NCBI GenBank assembly: GCA_030710605.1
Contig: CP092865.1
Span: 35,799,194-35,863,193 of the forward strand
DNA from: Cordylochernes scorpioides
Taxonomy: Eukaryota; Arthropoda; Arachnida; Pseudoscorpiones; Chernetidae
Direction of reading: 5' to 3'
Length of the DNA: 64,000 nucleotides
Made by a program: the position numbers and the translations under genes. Shown here piece after piece: positions 21,956 through 33,593 of the stretch (position 1 is the stretch's first letter; every line of letters begins with the position of its first letter). The notes beneath the pieces are model-generated. The model worked only from the letters and a program-made list of their open reading frames with translations. It ran no database searches and was not told the origin of the DNA.

Positions 21956-23904
21956 AATTTCCCAATTTGATAGATTATCTAAAAATGATTTTACTACATG
22001 AGAAGTTTTTTTGTGTATTACATTTTCTGTATATTACTCTGATATAAAATAAATTCATATAAAATATGAAAATGAATACTTTGGATATATTCAATAGATG
22101 TCTGAATATTCTGGAGTTGAAAAATGATATATTATAGGAATTCCTATCATCACAACATACGTGTGTAAAGCTTTCATTCAGGGAGAAACAAGGCGGAGAA
22201 GGGGTAGTGGGTGAATAAAACAATCTAGGTAGTTGGAACTTGGTAGTTTTATTTATTCGAAATGAGACTGAGTAAAGTTAGAAAAATGGTTTTATATACT
22301 TGTAAGCTAGGAATCTAATGATTGTTCATTATTTTGCAAAAGGGAGTGTCGTTTAACTGATGATAAGTAGAAGTTGAGTAGCTTCTATAAAATGGGTTGG
22401 TGGTTGGAGGAATTTTGGATATCAAGGACGGAGAAGACAGAAACTCTATTTCTCTATGATTAGATATTTCCAAGGCTACAAACAATTGGAGGAATGGAAT
22501 TGTTTATAGAAGTATCTGTAGTACCAAGGTGTTATCAGAAGTTATTGTCGATGGACTGACAGATTTTACAGTTCCATATAGTCATAGTGTTTTTCCTTAG
22601 AATGGGGATAAATTGACTGCAGAGAGAGAGAGAGATTGAGATTGAAACTGATTCATTACAAAGTCCATATAAGATTATATATGGTTAAATAAAGAAAGAG
22701 AGAGAGAAAAATTGTCTATTTCATCTTGATCACTCCTTACAGATTGTTCTTAAAATACATACAAGATTAGCGCCATTCATTCTCTTATGATCAATATTGA
22801 AAATGAATAAATATTTGACGCTATTTTTGTAATTATTATGATAAGGACCTTTCGAAATAATTTACTTTTTCTGCTCAAAGATGCAATGTTTAAGTATAAA
22901 CTTATTCTTATCCTTAAACATTGTATCTTTGAGCAGAAAAAAATAAAATATTACGGAATTTTCTAATCACATAAATAGATTGTTCTATCGTAAACATTAT
23001 TATTGATGGGTTTTCTTTCTAGGAAATGCCTTTATTGTTACAGTGGATCTACCAAGAAAATCCCCTGTAATATTCACAGAATGTTGGATGAACTTCCGCC
23101 AACCCAACATGATTGTGTTTGTTTTTTGTAAATGTATGAAGTTGATCATACATAGGGGAGACGGCTGTTATCCATTTTCAATATTCTAAGCAAGAACCTG
23201 AGCGTTAATAGCAACACAGTAATTTCCTATGACATTTTTTTTTTCGAATTCCATGCGTAAAATATACACAGCAATATATCTAGTTAAGTTTAATAATCGC
23301 CGGAGAAATTACCCTTAATCCCATCTACCAGGATTTTCTTTTTGTTTGCCCAAATAGGGACTGCATAGAGCAACGTTTACAAGACCATTGAGGCCAAGAG
23401 TCTGAAGAACGAACTGGTAGAATTGATTTTCGATTTGTCCATTATTTCCTAAACCGCATTGATGACATTCAGAACCCTGTATCTAAAATGTTGCGCAACC
23501 TGGCAAGTTGATTTGAAAGTTACTAGTTATGGCAGACCAAATACGTATATTTAAATGTTATAGTGAGAGGCTGCTGTTCCCAAAACAAAGCGTCAGTGAG
23601 CCGATCGGCCTCCTTCTAAAATGCTATAACTTTTATTTTGGTTTGAGTTGAGGAACAGGTAAGGCTGTGTGTATTTTTATTAGGTGTATAGATACTTGGC
23701 AAATCGATTTTTATCATATAGAGAGGACAAGTCGTTTAGAAACCGATGAATAAATATGGTGGTTGTGGTTCACTCAGTAGGTCTTCGGATTGTATAATTT
23801 CCGTTAGTGTGTATTAGGATAGTTTTTATTTTATTTTAGTAAGGCTAGGTTTGAAATTTCAATTTTTAGGAGTGTTAATATGTGTGTTGTTCTTTATTTA
23901 TTCT
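21956..23904. other. Inner part of right arm, no gene recognised
   Basis: Counterpart of 16201-18152. It includes the 22872-22936 hairpin and GA-rich runs at about 22620-22640 and 22695-22710. Frame 21975-22223 (minus) is shared with 17885-18079 but has no known domain. Confidence 0.45.
22872..22936. repeat. Inverted repeat hairpin, right arm
   Basis: Counterpart of 17162-17225, with one mismatch (atgcaatg versus atacaatg) in the first arm. Confidence 0.8.
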
Positions 23905-24185
23905 TAAATTTTATCCGTTTGGGCAGAGTTTTCCCTCCCCCAAACCGGACGTAGATGTTTCGGCGCACTACTTTGGTTTATAGTGGTGTTTAGGCTGGTA
24001 GGTTTCCCACCCTTAGACCTGTAAGGATCCCTATTCCACTTCTCTGACAGAGCTAAGGCTATCGGAATCGCCGTACAAACAAACCTTCGATCACAGGGAA
24101 TGGCTTGGACAGTCCTAGCCGTATACAGTGCTCTTATCCAGCCTAGGACTCTACCTACTGACATTGTTTGGAGCTGCGTGAACCG
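23905..24185. repeat. GC-richer conserved block, right arm
   Basis: Counterpart of 15935-16200. Open on minus from 24164 to 23904 (86 codons) but with no recognisable motif; the partner is disrupted, so coding is doubtful. Confidence 0.4.
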
Positions 24186-24864
24186 GGAAACCTAATATTT
24201 TAACTAGAGTTCGTGAGATATAAGTGAATATTTAGCAATCCATAATAATAATTAGAAAAAATGCATATATTGGAATTAGAAATATTTTTATTCTTCTAAT
24301 ATTTCGAAGGACAACTCACCTCTCTTCATCGAGTATGTTTGCGTTTTGCACTAAAATATGTGAGGTGTACCACACTCATTCTATAAGACCAACAAAGGGA
24401 TTATCTCTGTGATTTAAATATTAAATTTAGTATATATAGAGAGCTAATAATTATATATTTATGTTATATAAAAATATGATTTTATTCAAAAAAAAAATTA
24501 TATTTCATAGATACAAATACTCTGCTAAATCGATCGCCAAAGGTCACGCTTCTCCTATATAAACTCATTGTTGTTGTTTCCCGATGGCCGGCTCAACCTT
24601 TTGTACATTATGTAAATAAGTTTTATATTTTTATTTTTTTACGCCTTAAGCCAGGTAGTACTTTTACCAAATTATGTTTTCTATATATTCCTTAAGTTCA
24701 ATTAAAGAAATCAATGATCAAAACTCTTTTATTATTCCCACGACTGCAGAATAATATCGTAAAATACTCACATATACAAAAATCAAGTAACAGCTAATAA
24801 TATATAAATAACAATCAAAATACAAGCAGAAAATCTTTTCTTTTTATAACATATATATACATAT
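24186..24864. other. Right-arm sequence, no gene seen
   Basis: Counterpart of 14972-15934 without the solo LTR. The uninterrupted Helitron target lies at about 24845-24865. Confidence 0.45.
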
Positions 24865-25035
24865 AGCGCCAACAGAGCGAAATGCGTTCGTGGATGGCTT
24901 TTCTAGATTTATCAAGAAATTGGGTTGGCCAAATATCAGGGAACAGGTTAAATCAAAGTTTAGTTGATTTCTGTTCCACCAGATGGCGCTCTGCCATCTG
25001 AAAAGCACATGTGCTCCTGGTCAGGATATGCTTAT
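24865..25035 (-). repeat. Dispersed repeat 'ggcatatcc', right-arm copy
   Basis: Reverse complement of 14130-14300, including accagatggcgct and cctggtcaggatatgc. Confidence 0.65.
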
Positions 25036-26299
25036 TTTATTTTTAATATATAATATTATATTAACATATTATTAGTATATTTATCAACATAGATATAATA
25101 AACAGTATAATTATAAACAATATATATTCATATTTTCTAAATATCTGCTAAAATGAATTTAATCATCACTATTGACATAAATAACTATTACACTGATACA
25201 ACGAAGACTAAAGCTATAAATATGCAAAATATATATACATTAAAAATATTATAATTTACTTGAACTAGAGTTACAAAAACACCACCTAACTTAAAACTAT
25301 TACCAAGATTTCTTTCATCAATTTGTATTCATAAACTGAATCTATTTGAAATTATGTTCTTAATGAAGTACATTTTTTGTTTGATCTATTTTTATGTAGA
25401 ATATTACTATTTTATATATATTCATTAAGAGTAGGAAGAGAGAGATTAAATAATTTAATGAACTTTTAATCTAAATTTATAAATGCTTCAATAAATTACA
25501 CCACTTCTGAATTAACCTTAAATTTGATTTTTTTGTTTAAAGAAGTAAACTAATTGCATAATTCAATAAATGTTATAAAATTTAATATATTTTATATACA
25601 TTCTTTTAAAAAGGTTCATACACTATTAATAGAAATTACTAAACCAATTTGACTAATTAGGTGGAACAGTGTGTTTCGAAATGACATAGGCAACATAATA
25701 GCAAAACATCGTATCAAGATATTATCTCAAGTTTAAAACCACAACGCACACAAAATTCCACATTCGTTTTACATCTATAATAGAAAAATTATTTAAAAAA
25801 AAAAAAACAATGCAAAAAATCAATGGAACAATATTTATAAAGGAAAAAATAAATATAACTCACTCTTTAACATTATTATATTTTACAAATTTTTATTCGT
25901 ATAATACTATTTTAAAAAATGATTTGACTAATGAATTGAAAAAATAAATTCATAAAGACCTACGACAAATTACCAAGACTTCGCATCAGTATCTCATACC
26001 AAAACACAGTCACACACAACAATCATTACACATTGGTTGCTTCCAGGAAAACAATAAAATTAGAAAACACAAAAATTAAATTTACCTTTTTCCAAAATAT
26101 TTGCTTTTTGCCTTCATACAAGGTCAAAGAGATTGGTAAGGTTGTAAAGTTGAGGGTCGAAACAACCGCCAGGTTAACTTTTAACAAGTTGTACCAATCT
26201 CTTTCCACCCCCGTTGAACCATTATGGTTTCATTTTAAAATAAACGAGAACATTGCAGTCATGTTATCTCAAAATTTCACTAGTAAAATTCTTATTACA
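25036..26299. other. AT-rich right-arm sequence
   Basis: Counterpart of 12851-14129. The 26033-26305 open frame is the partner of the minus frame at 12917-13135 and is not taken as a gene. Confidence 0.45.
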
Positions 26300-27936
26300 A
26301 TCTAAAACCTATATGAATAATTATAAAATACAAATTACTTTTTAAAAATCTCAACTTTCTTATCCCTTGTTTTAATATTTTCAAAGTTCTGTCTTTAGCA
26401 TGTCCAGCTTGTTCCTGCTTCGATGATTTTTCAAGGTTAATCCCAAGATCTTAAGGATTTCTATAGGTATAGCTATATTGTTATTAAGGGATTTTGTATA
26501 ATTTTTGCAATTATATAAATATAATATTTTCGTTTTGTCCTTTGATATCTGTAATTTACTTTTTTCACACCAGGTATTGATTTTACTAAGTACATTCTTA
26601 ATTGTTGTCTTTAGTTTGTCATGGCTTTTGTTCCAGCATATTATAGTTATGTCGTCAGCATAGCCTACTGTTTCACTGTTATCATCTAGATTGATGTTTA
26701 ATAATTCTTCAATCAGTATGTTCCATAATGTAGGAGATAGTGATCCTCCTTGTGGACATCCTTTAGTTAGTTTTTTAGTAATATTTATCGAGGAAGAATA
26801 TCTGAAATTCACTATTCTGTTGTAAAAGAGTGATTGTATTAGTTTAATAATCGAAGTGTGGACATTGTCGTCATCCAGTCTCTTTATCACTTTTGGCCAC
26901 CAGGCATTGTCATAAGCTCGGCTTATATCAACTGTAATTATGACTGTGTATTCTTTAATTTTATGTTCGAGAGCTATTTTCACTATTTCAATTAATGCGG
27001 TAGTAGTTGATCGTGATTTTGTGAATCCATGTTGACGGTTGCTGAGTAGATTAGAATTTTCATAAACCTCAATGATTTTGTTATTAATAACCTTTTCGAA
27101 TAATTTAGAAATATTAGAGTTTAAACATAATGGTCTATAGCTCTTAAAGTTGTTTATATCAGATTTACCTGGTTTTGGAATAATTAGTGCCTCTACACTT
27201 TTCCATTCATCAGGAAAGTATCCTATATTTAAGCACTTTTGGAATAGCTTTACCAAAATTGGAGCGATAAATTGCTTAGAGTGTTTTATCATATTTTCGG
27301 AACATTATTTTTTTCTGGAGATTTTTTAGGATTTAAATTATTGATTATATTATTTCACTGATGTCGAATGTTATACCTGTGTCATTTAGAAGTCTTAAGC
27401 TGTAATTTCTTATATTTTTATGAGTATTTGTATCTTCTTCATTTTTGTCATCTGGAAATAAGTTACCCTAAATATACTCAGCTCTTTTCAATAAATCTAA
27501 GTTTTTGTTAGTATCTAAAATTTCCAAATGTCCCTTCCTATTCTGGTTACATTTCAGATTTTTGTATATTCGGTAAAGGTTTCCTTATGAATTTTTGGAG
27601 TTGTTTTCTTCTAAGTATATAACCTCCATGATTTTCTTTTGGCTTTGTTAATCTCATGATTATATTTGTTTCTAATAATTTTGAAGATTTGTTTGATATA
27701 ATTGGTAAGATTTTTTGTTTTAAAATATAAATCTCTTAGATAATTAACATAATTTTTCATGAGCTTCAGCTCCGCATTCCACCATTTGACTGTATAATTC
27801 TTTATTGCCCTGTTCTCCTTTGGTTTTAGTGTAGAATAGGCTGATTCAATTATTATGTTCATATATTCATTTGCCTTATTTTAATACCTTTATTATTATT
27901 GAAATAACTAAAATAAAGCACTTTTAGTATATCTTT
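26300..27936 (-). mobile_element. R1-like LINE fragment (right arm)
   Basis: Minus-strand counterpart of 11222-12850: linker frame 27862-27611, a disrupted zone 27300-27600, and RT at 27292-26381. It has the same truncation at both ends as the left copy. Confidence 0.85.
26381..27292 (-). CDS. LINE reverse transcriptase, R1-clade-like, partial
   Basis: A 303-codon open frame with FPDEWK, IIPKPGKSD, NRQHGF, TVDISRAYDNAWWP, KGCPQGGSLSP and the catalytic GYADDITII. The frame upstream is broken at about 27295-27300, so it begins later in the fingers domain than the left copy. About 20 residue differences from the left copy are spread along the domain, none in YADD. The G-to-R change just after the first catalytic Asp block (DISRAYD) suggests relaxed constraint. 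It is a fragment, not a full ORF2. Confidence 0.87.
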   Translation of the reverse strand: MIKHSKQFIAPILVKLFQKCLNIGYFPDEWKSVEALIIPKPGKSDINNFKSYRPLCLNSNISKLFEKVINNKIIEVYENSNLLSNRQHGFTKSRSTTTALIEIVKIALEHKIKEYTVIITVDISRAYDNAWWPKVIKRLDDDNVHTSIIKLIQSLFYNRIVNFRYSSSINITKKLTKGCPQGGSLSPTLWNILIEELLNINLDDNSETVGYADDITIICWNKSHDKLKTTIKNVLSKINTWCEKSKLQISKDKTKILYLYNCKNYTKSLNNNIAIPIEILKILGLTLKNHRSRNKLDMLKTEL

Positions 27937-27943
27937 TTTTTTC

Positions 27944-28171
27944 TTATCCCTATAACACGTGGTACAGGCCATGATAATCATGGTGGGTAGTTAGCGACTG
28001 CTTTTACTGTAAGCGCACCACATGTCTACACATGTGAAAAGCAGTTCGACTTTGCACTTAAAAATGCCAGAGCCCCGTTTGGTTACTTGCACTCGCTGGT
28101 GGGGTTGGACTTTTGCAAGAATCGGGGGGCCATTGGAGCATATTTTTTTTAACAGAAAAAAGTGTCCAATG
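27944..28171 (+). repeat. SINE-like repeat, right-arm-specific
   Basis: Aligns in segments with 36110-36345: catggtggg, catgtgaaaagcagttcga, and a ccccgtttggtta block. It replaces the 2.3 kb block seen in the left arm. No clear target-site duplication was found. Confidence 0.55.
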
Positions 28172-29379
28172 CGGGAATCGCAAGGTACATCATTTTATTC
28201 AAGACAATTATATCTGATTTAATATATTTCTTTCTTTTTTAGAGCTTTGATTTCTGTTGTGTTAGTCTAATGAAGCATTTACGCTGTAATGAGTGTTAAA
28301 TCCAATGGGTATTGAAAATGAATTGAAGGATCAATAAATTCACAAAGATTATTTTTATATAATCAAAAAAGAGTAAGAGAGAAAAAAATGGGGTTTCCAT
28401 GTTTGAAAAATAGTGTTATGTTCAAATTAACAATGAAATTTTAAAAAAGTTTTAATATTTATATTATTTTTCTTTTCTCTTCTTTTAAACTTATCTTGAA
28501 CTAATTAAAATGCAAATTAGGTCTTAGAATTTAAAATTAACATACCTTTTAATTATTGTAATAATATCATCTAAAAAAAATGTGGGTTATGCGCGTAATG
28601 TTTATTAAGATTTTTGGCGTTAAATAAGTGGCTTAAAAATTGAGAATCATGGTCAAATTATATAATATAAATATTATATATTTTTTGTTTGTTTTAAAAT
28701 TATATTGTGGAATTTATATAAATTTTCCAAATTAAATAAATTGTGTAGAGAGAAAGAGAGAGCGACAGAAATTAGAAAGTAAAGTTTTGGTCTTAAAATT
28801 TGGGTCCAAATTTGTTATTAAAAAGGTATTTTTTTGATTGATTTGTCTGTTAAAGTAGTAAATTAGATTTTGTTGTAACTATTATTTAAGAAATCTTTGT
28901 TTAAAATATTGATGGCCTGTATAAAATAATTCTTAGTGTTATTTATTCTATATAAATTCTCTTTAAGAGAGATAGAAAGAAATTGTCCAAAATACCTCTG
29001 GTACAATTTCTCGATACATATTAAAGAGGTGGACAAATTATTATTTTTTAAATATATTATTTTTGTATATTATTTATTGAGTATGATTACGTCTTCCGCA
29101 TGTCTAGATAAAAATAGTTTAACTCTATTTTGGCTAAAGATTCCCTATCATACTAAATTATAATAAAGAACTTTTTAAGAGGTTCCCATAGGTACTCTTT
29201 CGTATAATTTTTTTATAATTTTAAAATAGTTAAATTTTAAAGAGTGTAATTAGTATTTTTATTTTAATAGATTTTTATGGGTGATTTTTAAATATTTATG
29301 TACTATATGTACTTTTAAAGTTTCGCTATTGATGAAATAAAAAATCAGTTGTGTAAAATTATTTTTAAGATTTTAAGAC
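28172..29379. other. AT-rich right-arm sequence, no gene seen
   Basis: Counterpart of 7641-8898. Includes a GA-rich run near 28745-28765. Confidence 0.45.
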
Positions 29380-31345
29380 TTTCAGAGGTCTTTAGGCGAA
29401 GCATTTGGTCAACAAGAAGAGGTGATGGAAGAAGCTGAGTCTCTACTAAAGACTAGAGCTCAGAAAGTGAAAGAATCCTCGGAAGCCACATCCAGGATGT
29501 AATGTACCTATGTCAAGTAGTTAATCCCCAGATGGACGATGAAACCAAATTGGGACATTAGATTAAGGGAGTCGCAGAAGAGATTTACCAGATATTGATT
29601 GCAAAAGATATTAAAAATGCAAATCATTTCTTAAAGAATAGTCGAAAATAGAAATGATGAAAAACATAAGAATATCTTCAAGATTTTAAAGACTTCCTAA
29701 TGTACTCCCATGGCCTATGAAGAAGAAGATCTTCCGTCTTTGCTTAGAATAATTGTTCAATAAGAGATACAAAGAATAATAGCTCAACCCGTGACGACAA
29801 CAGATTCGCTCGAATACATGATAAGAGAAGGAGTTAAAATGATTTTTTGTTGCCAATTTCTAAAATACCTTCAATCCAAGTAAGGAACCAATAAAGACTA
29901 TTCAGGATATGAGTCATCCAAAAGAACTGAATGTCCTTCTCCCCCTATTCTGCCAAAATCTCAGCAATGGAGGACTCCAGACGATATACCATTATGTTTC
30001 CATTGTGGAAAACCTGGTTACGTCGTCAGGTATTTTAGGGAGAGAAGGCAAGTTTTTTATGCCCGCGCCAGGAGGGAACCAAGGAGACCGACAACAGATT
30101 ATTACATATGTACAGATTATTAATTGCTGGATTCCTCCAGCTCGTCATCTTAGGAGTGTTTCATCCTATCTGGGGGGGGGGGGGGGGGGGGGGGATAAGT
30201 ACAGGACGCAGGTCATCAAGATTACCTGCTAGATTAGACAGCCGCTCATCCTCAAGAGAAAGAGAGGAAAACTAGAACTGGCGACTGCAATGGAGGAAGA
30301 CCGCATCCTTCATCGACTATTGCTACCAAATGTTGAGATCATTATAAGAGGAACTGAGGTACTGGCTTTGGTGGATTATGGAGTAGATTATTATATCCGA
30401 AGATTTCCATCGTCTCATAAAAGCTCATATGTTATCTAGCAGAGGGCCCATTATAAGGGTATCTAATTTAAAATGCGTCAGGGTCCTAGAACGATATGTT
30501 CTAAGGATAAACCTGATTTGACTAATTCAACCATTTGAGTTTTTTTTGTACTGTCTGAATGTAGTTATAATGTCGTCCTTGGTTGGTATTTTCTGAAATT
30601 AACTCTAGCTAAAATTAATTGTGGGGGAAAATGAGCTTTACTTAAAAGAAGCTCCTATGAAGGAAGAACTCTGTCCAGTAGACACCTTTTGCGACGTTGC
30701 GGGAGTTCGAGAAGTTGTTATCACTTGTTCTAAATCTCTTACTTTAATTACGAAATGATTATTCCGGCCTCAGTTGTCAGTCTCAACCATGGAAGGAGCA
30801 AGGTTTGGATGGCAAAATGGGAGTGACTTTCCTAAGATCATTCCTGCAGGGATGAAAGTTGCTGGAATACCTTTCATAGACACCAGTCATTTATGCTGCA
30901 TCGATGGAGGCAATGATAATTTTGAGAAGAATGAAAATAGACGCACTGAGGGCTTGGATACACTTGTGACCCTTATAGATACTGATATATCCAATGAAGA
31001 TAGAGTGAGACTGTTGGGAGGTACATAGATGTATTTGAATTTCAAAAAGAAAGCCTTAAAACTTCATCATTGAAAGTTGAACATCGCATTTATGCAGGAG
31101 ATCATGACCCTATTAAACAACGTCTATATCGAGTGTCGCCAAAAATAAGAAGCATTATTCAGGCAGGAGTGGACAATATGCTTACACTAGTAATAAATCA
31201 ACCATCGGGTAGTCCCTGGTCTTCTCCTGGTCTTAGTTAAAAAGAAAGATAGCAAGCTACTAGGGACAAACTTTCAAGACTTCGATGGAAATCTTGGCAG
31301 AGTCACGTTAGACCCATATCAGTATCTACAATATTTGCAAGCTGT
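29380..31345 (+). mobile_element. Ty3/gypsy gag-protease-RT remnant (right arm)
   Basis: Counterpart of 5690-7640. Gag capsid pieces lie at 29400-29900. A zinc knuckle CFHCGKPG begins near 29998, with the same damaged second half. A G-homopolymer of about 20 occurs at 30172-30193 where the left arm has a short C-run. A protease-like LALVDYG lies near 30362-30382. The 84-codon frame 30774-31028 differs from the left arm by one residue (SNED versus FNED). RT-leading HRIYAGD and YRVSP blocks lie at about 31085-31140. It ends near the RT start as in the left arm. Confidence 0.8.
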
Positions 31346-33549
31346 GGGTCACAGCTCCTATAGGGAAGGAGCTATATAGCAAAGTATCTATTATATTTTA
31401 TGTACAGATTATTAATTGTTTGATATTAATATTATTTCATATTTTGCTACTCTGGAAACTTCCCTCATTGCTTAACTTTTTCTAAAGAATGTTGATTTTG
31501 TTTTTTTGCCTTAATAAATTGCCGTGTCATTCTGACCTTTATACTTGTACCTAGGACTGGCTCATGTATTTCTAAATCCGCTATCTAAATCCGGGCGATA
31601 GACTAGTTCACTGTGATAAGTAAATTTCGTGACATTCTGATAGAGCAATTATTATATCTATAATTACTATCCATTTTTTCAAAATACTACGAAAACCAAC
31701 AGTATTAGAGTCACCTACGTCTGCCCAGTAACTTGTTAACTTTCTCTCCTGAGAAATATTACTGGAGTACAATGGAAATTACACGGGGAACAAACGCACT
31801 TACATTCGAGGCACAACCTTGGAATGAAGTTATCAAGAATATAATTATAACCTATATGGGTCATATGAAATATTAATGGGGAATTAAAGTATGCAGGGAA
31901 ACAAAACACCCTTAATGGGCAATTCAACGTCCTATGAAATATATATGGTAATTCTACCGACCTCGATTGAAGGCATGTTTTTGCACCTTTAATCACTCTA
32001 TACGAATTTATAAACAATTCATAAATACCGTATTTACATTCTATTATATTAATCAAATAACATAAATCACTGAAGTTTATTTGTGTATTAACTAATATAC
32101 CCGAATCCGCTCGGTGTTTACCCGAGTGAAATTTAGAGCATACCGAACATTCGATTACAATTTTTTTTTTCCGAGAAAACATTCACTCTATACTGAATCT
32201 ATTCATGCAAAGATAAATCGATATTTGTTACTTTTTCCATAAAATGTTCTAAATAAACCATTGAAAAATTTTGCATTTTGGTACCCGAATATATAGCTTA
32301 ACAATTAAGCTGATCAAATATTAAAATTAGACGATAAATAAACCATTTTATATTTTTGGAGTAATAAAATTATGAAACTTATTATAAATAGAAACTTAAT
32401 GGCATAACTCTGCCTGGAATCTCCCCCTAGTGAATGTAAAACCCTTTTTAGCCAAACATCCACACCATCAGAATCTTGACGTTTTTAAAAATTTCTTCAA
32501 AGCTATGCGGATGCTTACTGATAATGAATTAATACCATCTTCTGAGTAAATGTTTCACTTCCAAACTATGTCTACTCGAATATATCCCTAGGATATCTTA
32601 CAGTGTCTATTTAATTTCTTCCTTAACAAATACAACAACATCAAAAAATCCTTTATTAGGGTCACTCGTCCCATACAGGATTCTCCTGTAGTTTTGAAAA
32701 GATACTTTTCCCTGTAGGTCCTGATATATTTCACTCAATAACATCAGTCTTTCCTCAAGATGGTTACCTCTTCTGTGTTGCGCTTTTTGACTGTGCTGTT
32801 CTACATAATTTTGAAGCCAATGCATTGGTCTTGCCAATTAAACATATGGCAAACTTTTTCCATAAGATCTCTACTTTTAATACATCTCACTCTTCCTGAT
32901 TCATGATTATTACATTCCCGGGTTCTAATTTTATGGATTTTTTCAAATGTTGGTTGGAGTCTGTAGATACTTTTTCCGACAAGATCCTCTTCCTAAATCT
33001 TTAACACAACTCTGATTATCCTGCGCGACAGCCGATTCATTATGTAGATTAGACATTTGGTCCATATACATTTCTTAGCAGTGCTTGATACAGAAATGGT
33101 TTGGCAGTGTCTTCTTCCTTCTATGCTGTTCGCCAAATAAAATTGAATCTCTGCGTTTTGGGGCGATATCCATCCCCCCTAGGAATGAGAGATTGTCCTT
33201 CTTTATTACAAGAATGATGTCGAAAGCTTATCCGGACTTTCATTCGGCCCCCTTTTATGTTATCTATTCCAATAGGATGTTGTCCGTCCTCTACCGGAGT
33301 TTTACTCACACTAGGAAGCAAAAATATGAGTTTTCCATTCATTGGGATTGAGACCAAATGGGATTTATCAACCCCCCTTTCCCCAAGTATTTATTTTTGA
33401 GAGCAGTTTAATTATGTAATTATAGCTGCGGAGTATATTTTGAAATTTCCTGGGTAGACCCATTCTTCGACTTATACCGTTATTTTGAAATATAAATTAA
33501 CCAATATATAAAAATAAGTCCGATTAATTCGTAAAGAATATGTGTTGGA
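31346..33549. other. Unassigned right-arm sequence
   Basis: Counterpart of 3483-5689. The minus frame 32182-31736 (148 codons) extends the left frame 4988-5275 but has no recognised domain. Minus frame 32837-32607 (76 codons) is open here, while its left partner is interrupted. Confidence 0.4.
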
Positions 33550-33593
33550 CCTGAGATCTACATCTTGTAGGTCGAAAGCTTGTCGTTGCAGCA
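33550..33593 (+). ncRNA. PLE-type hammerhead-like motif (degraded), right arm
   Basis: cctgaga, hairpin ctaca/tgtag, gtcgaaagcttgtcg. It keeps more of the core than the left copy but is still one base short of CTGANGA. Confidence 0.42.
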
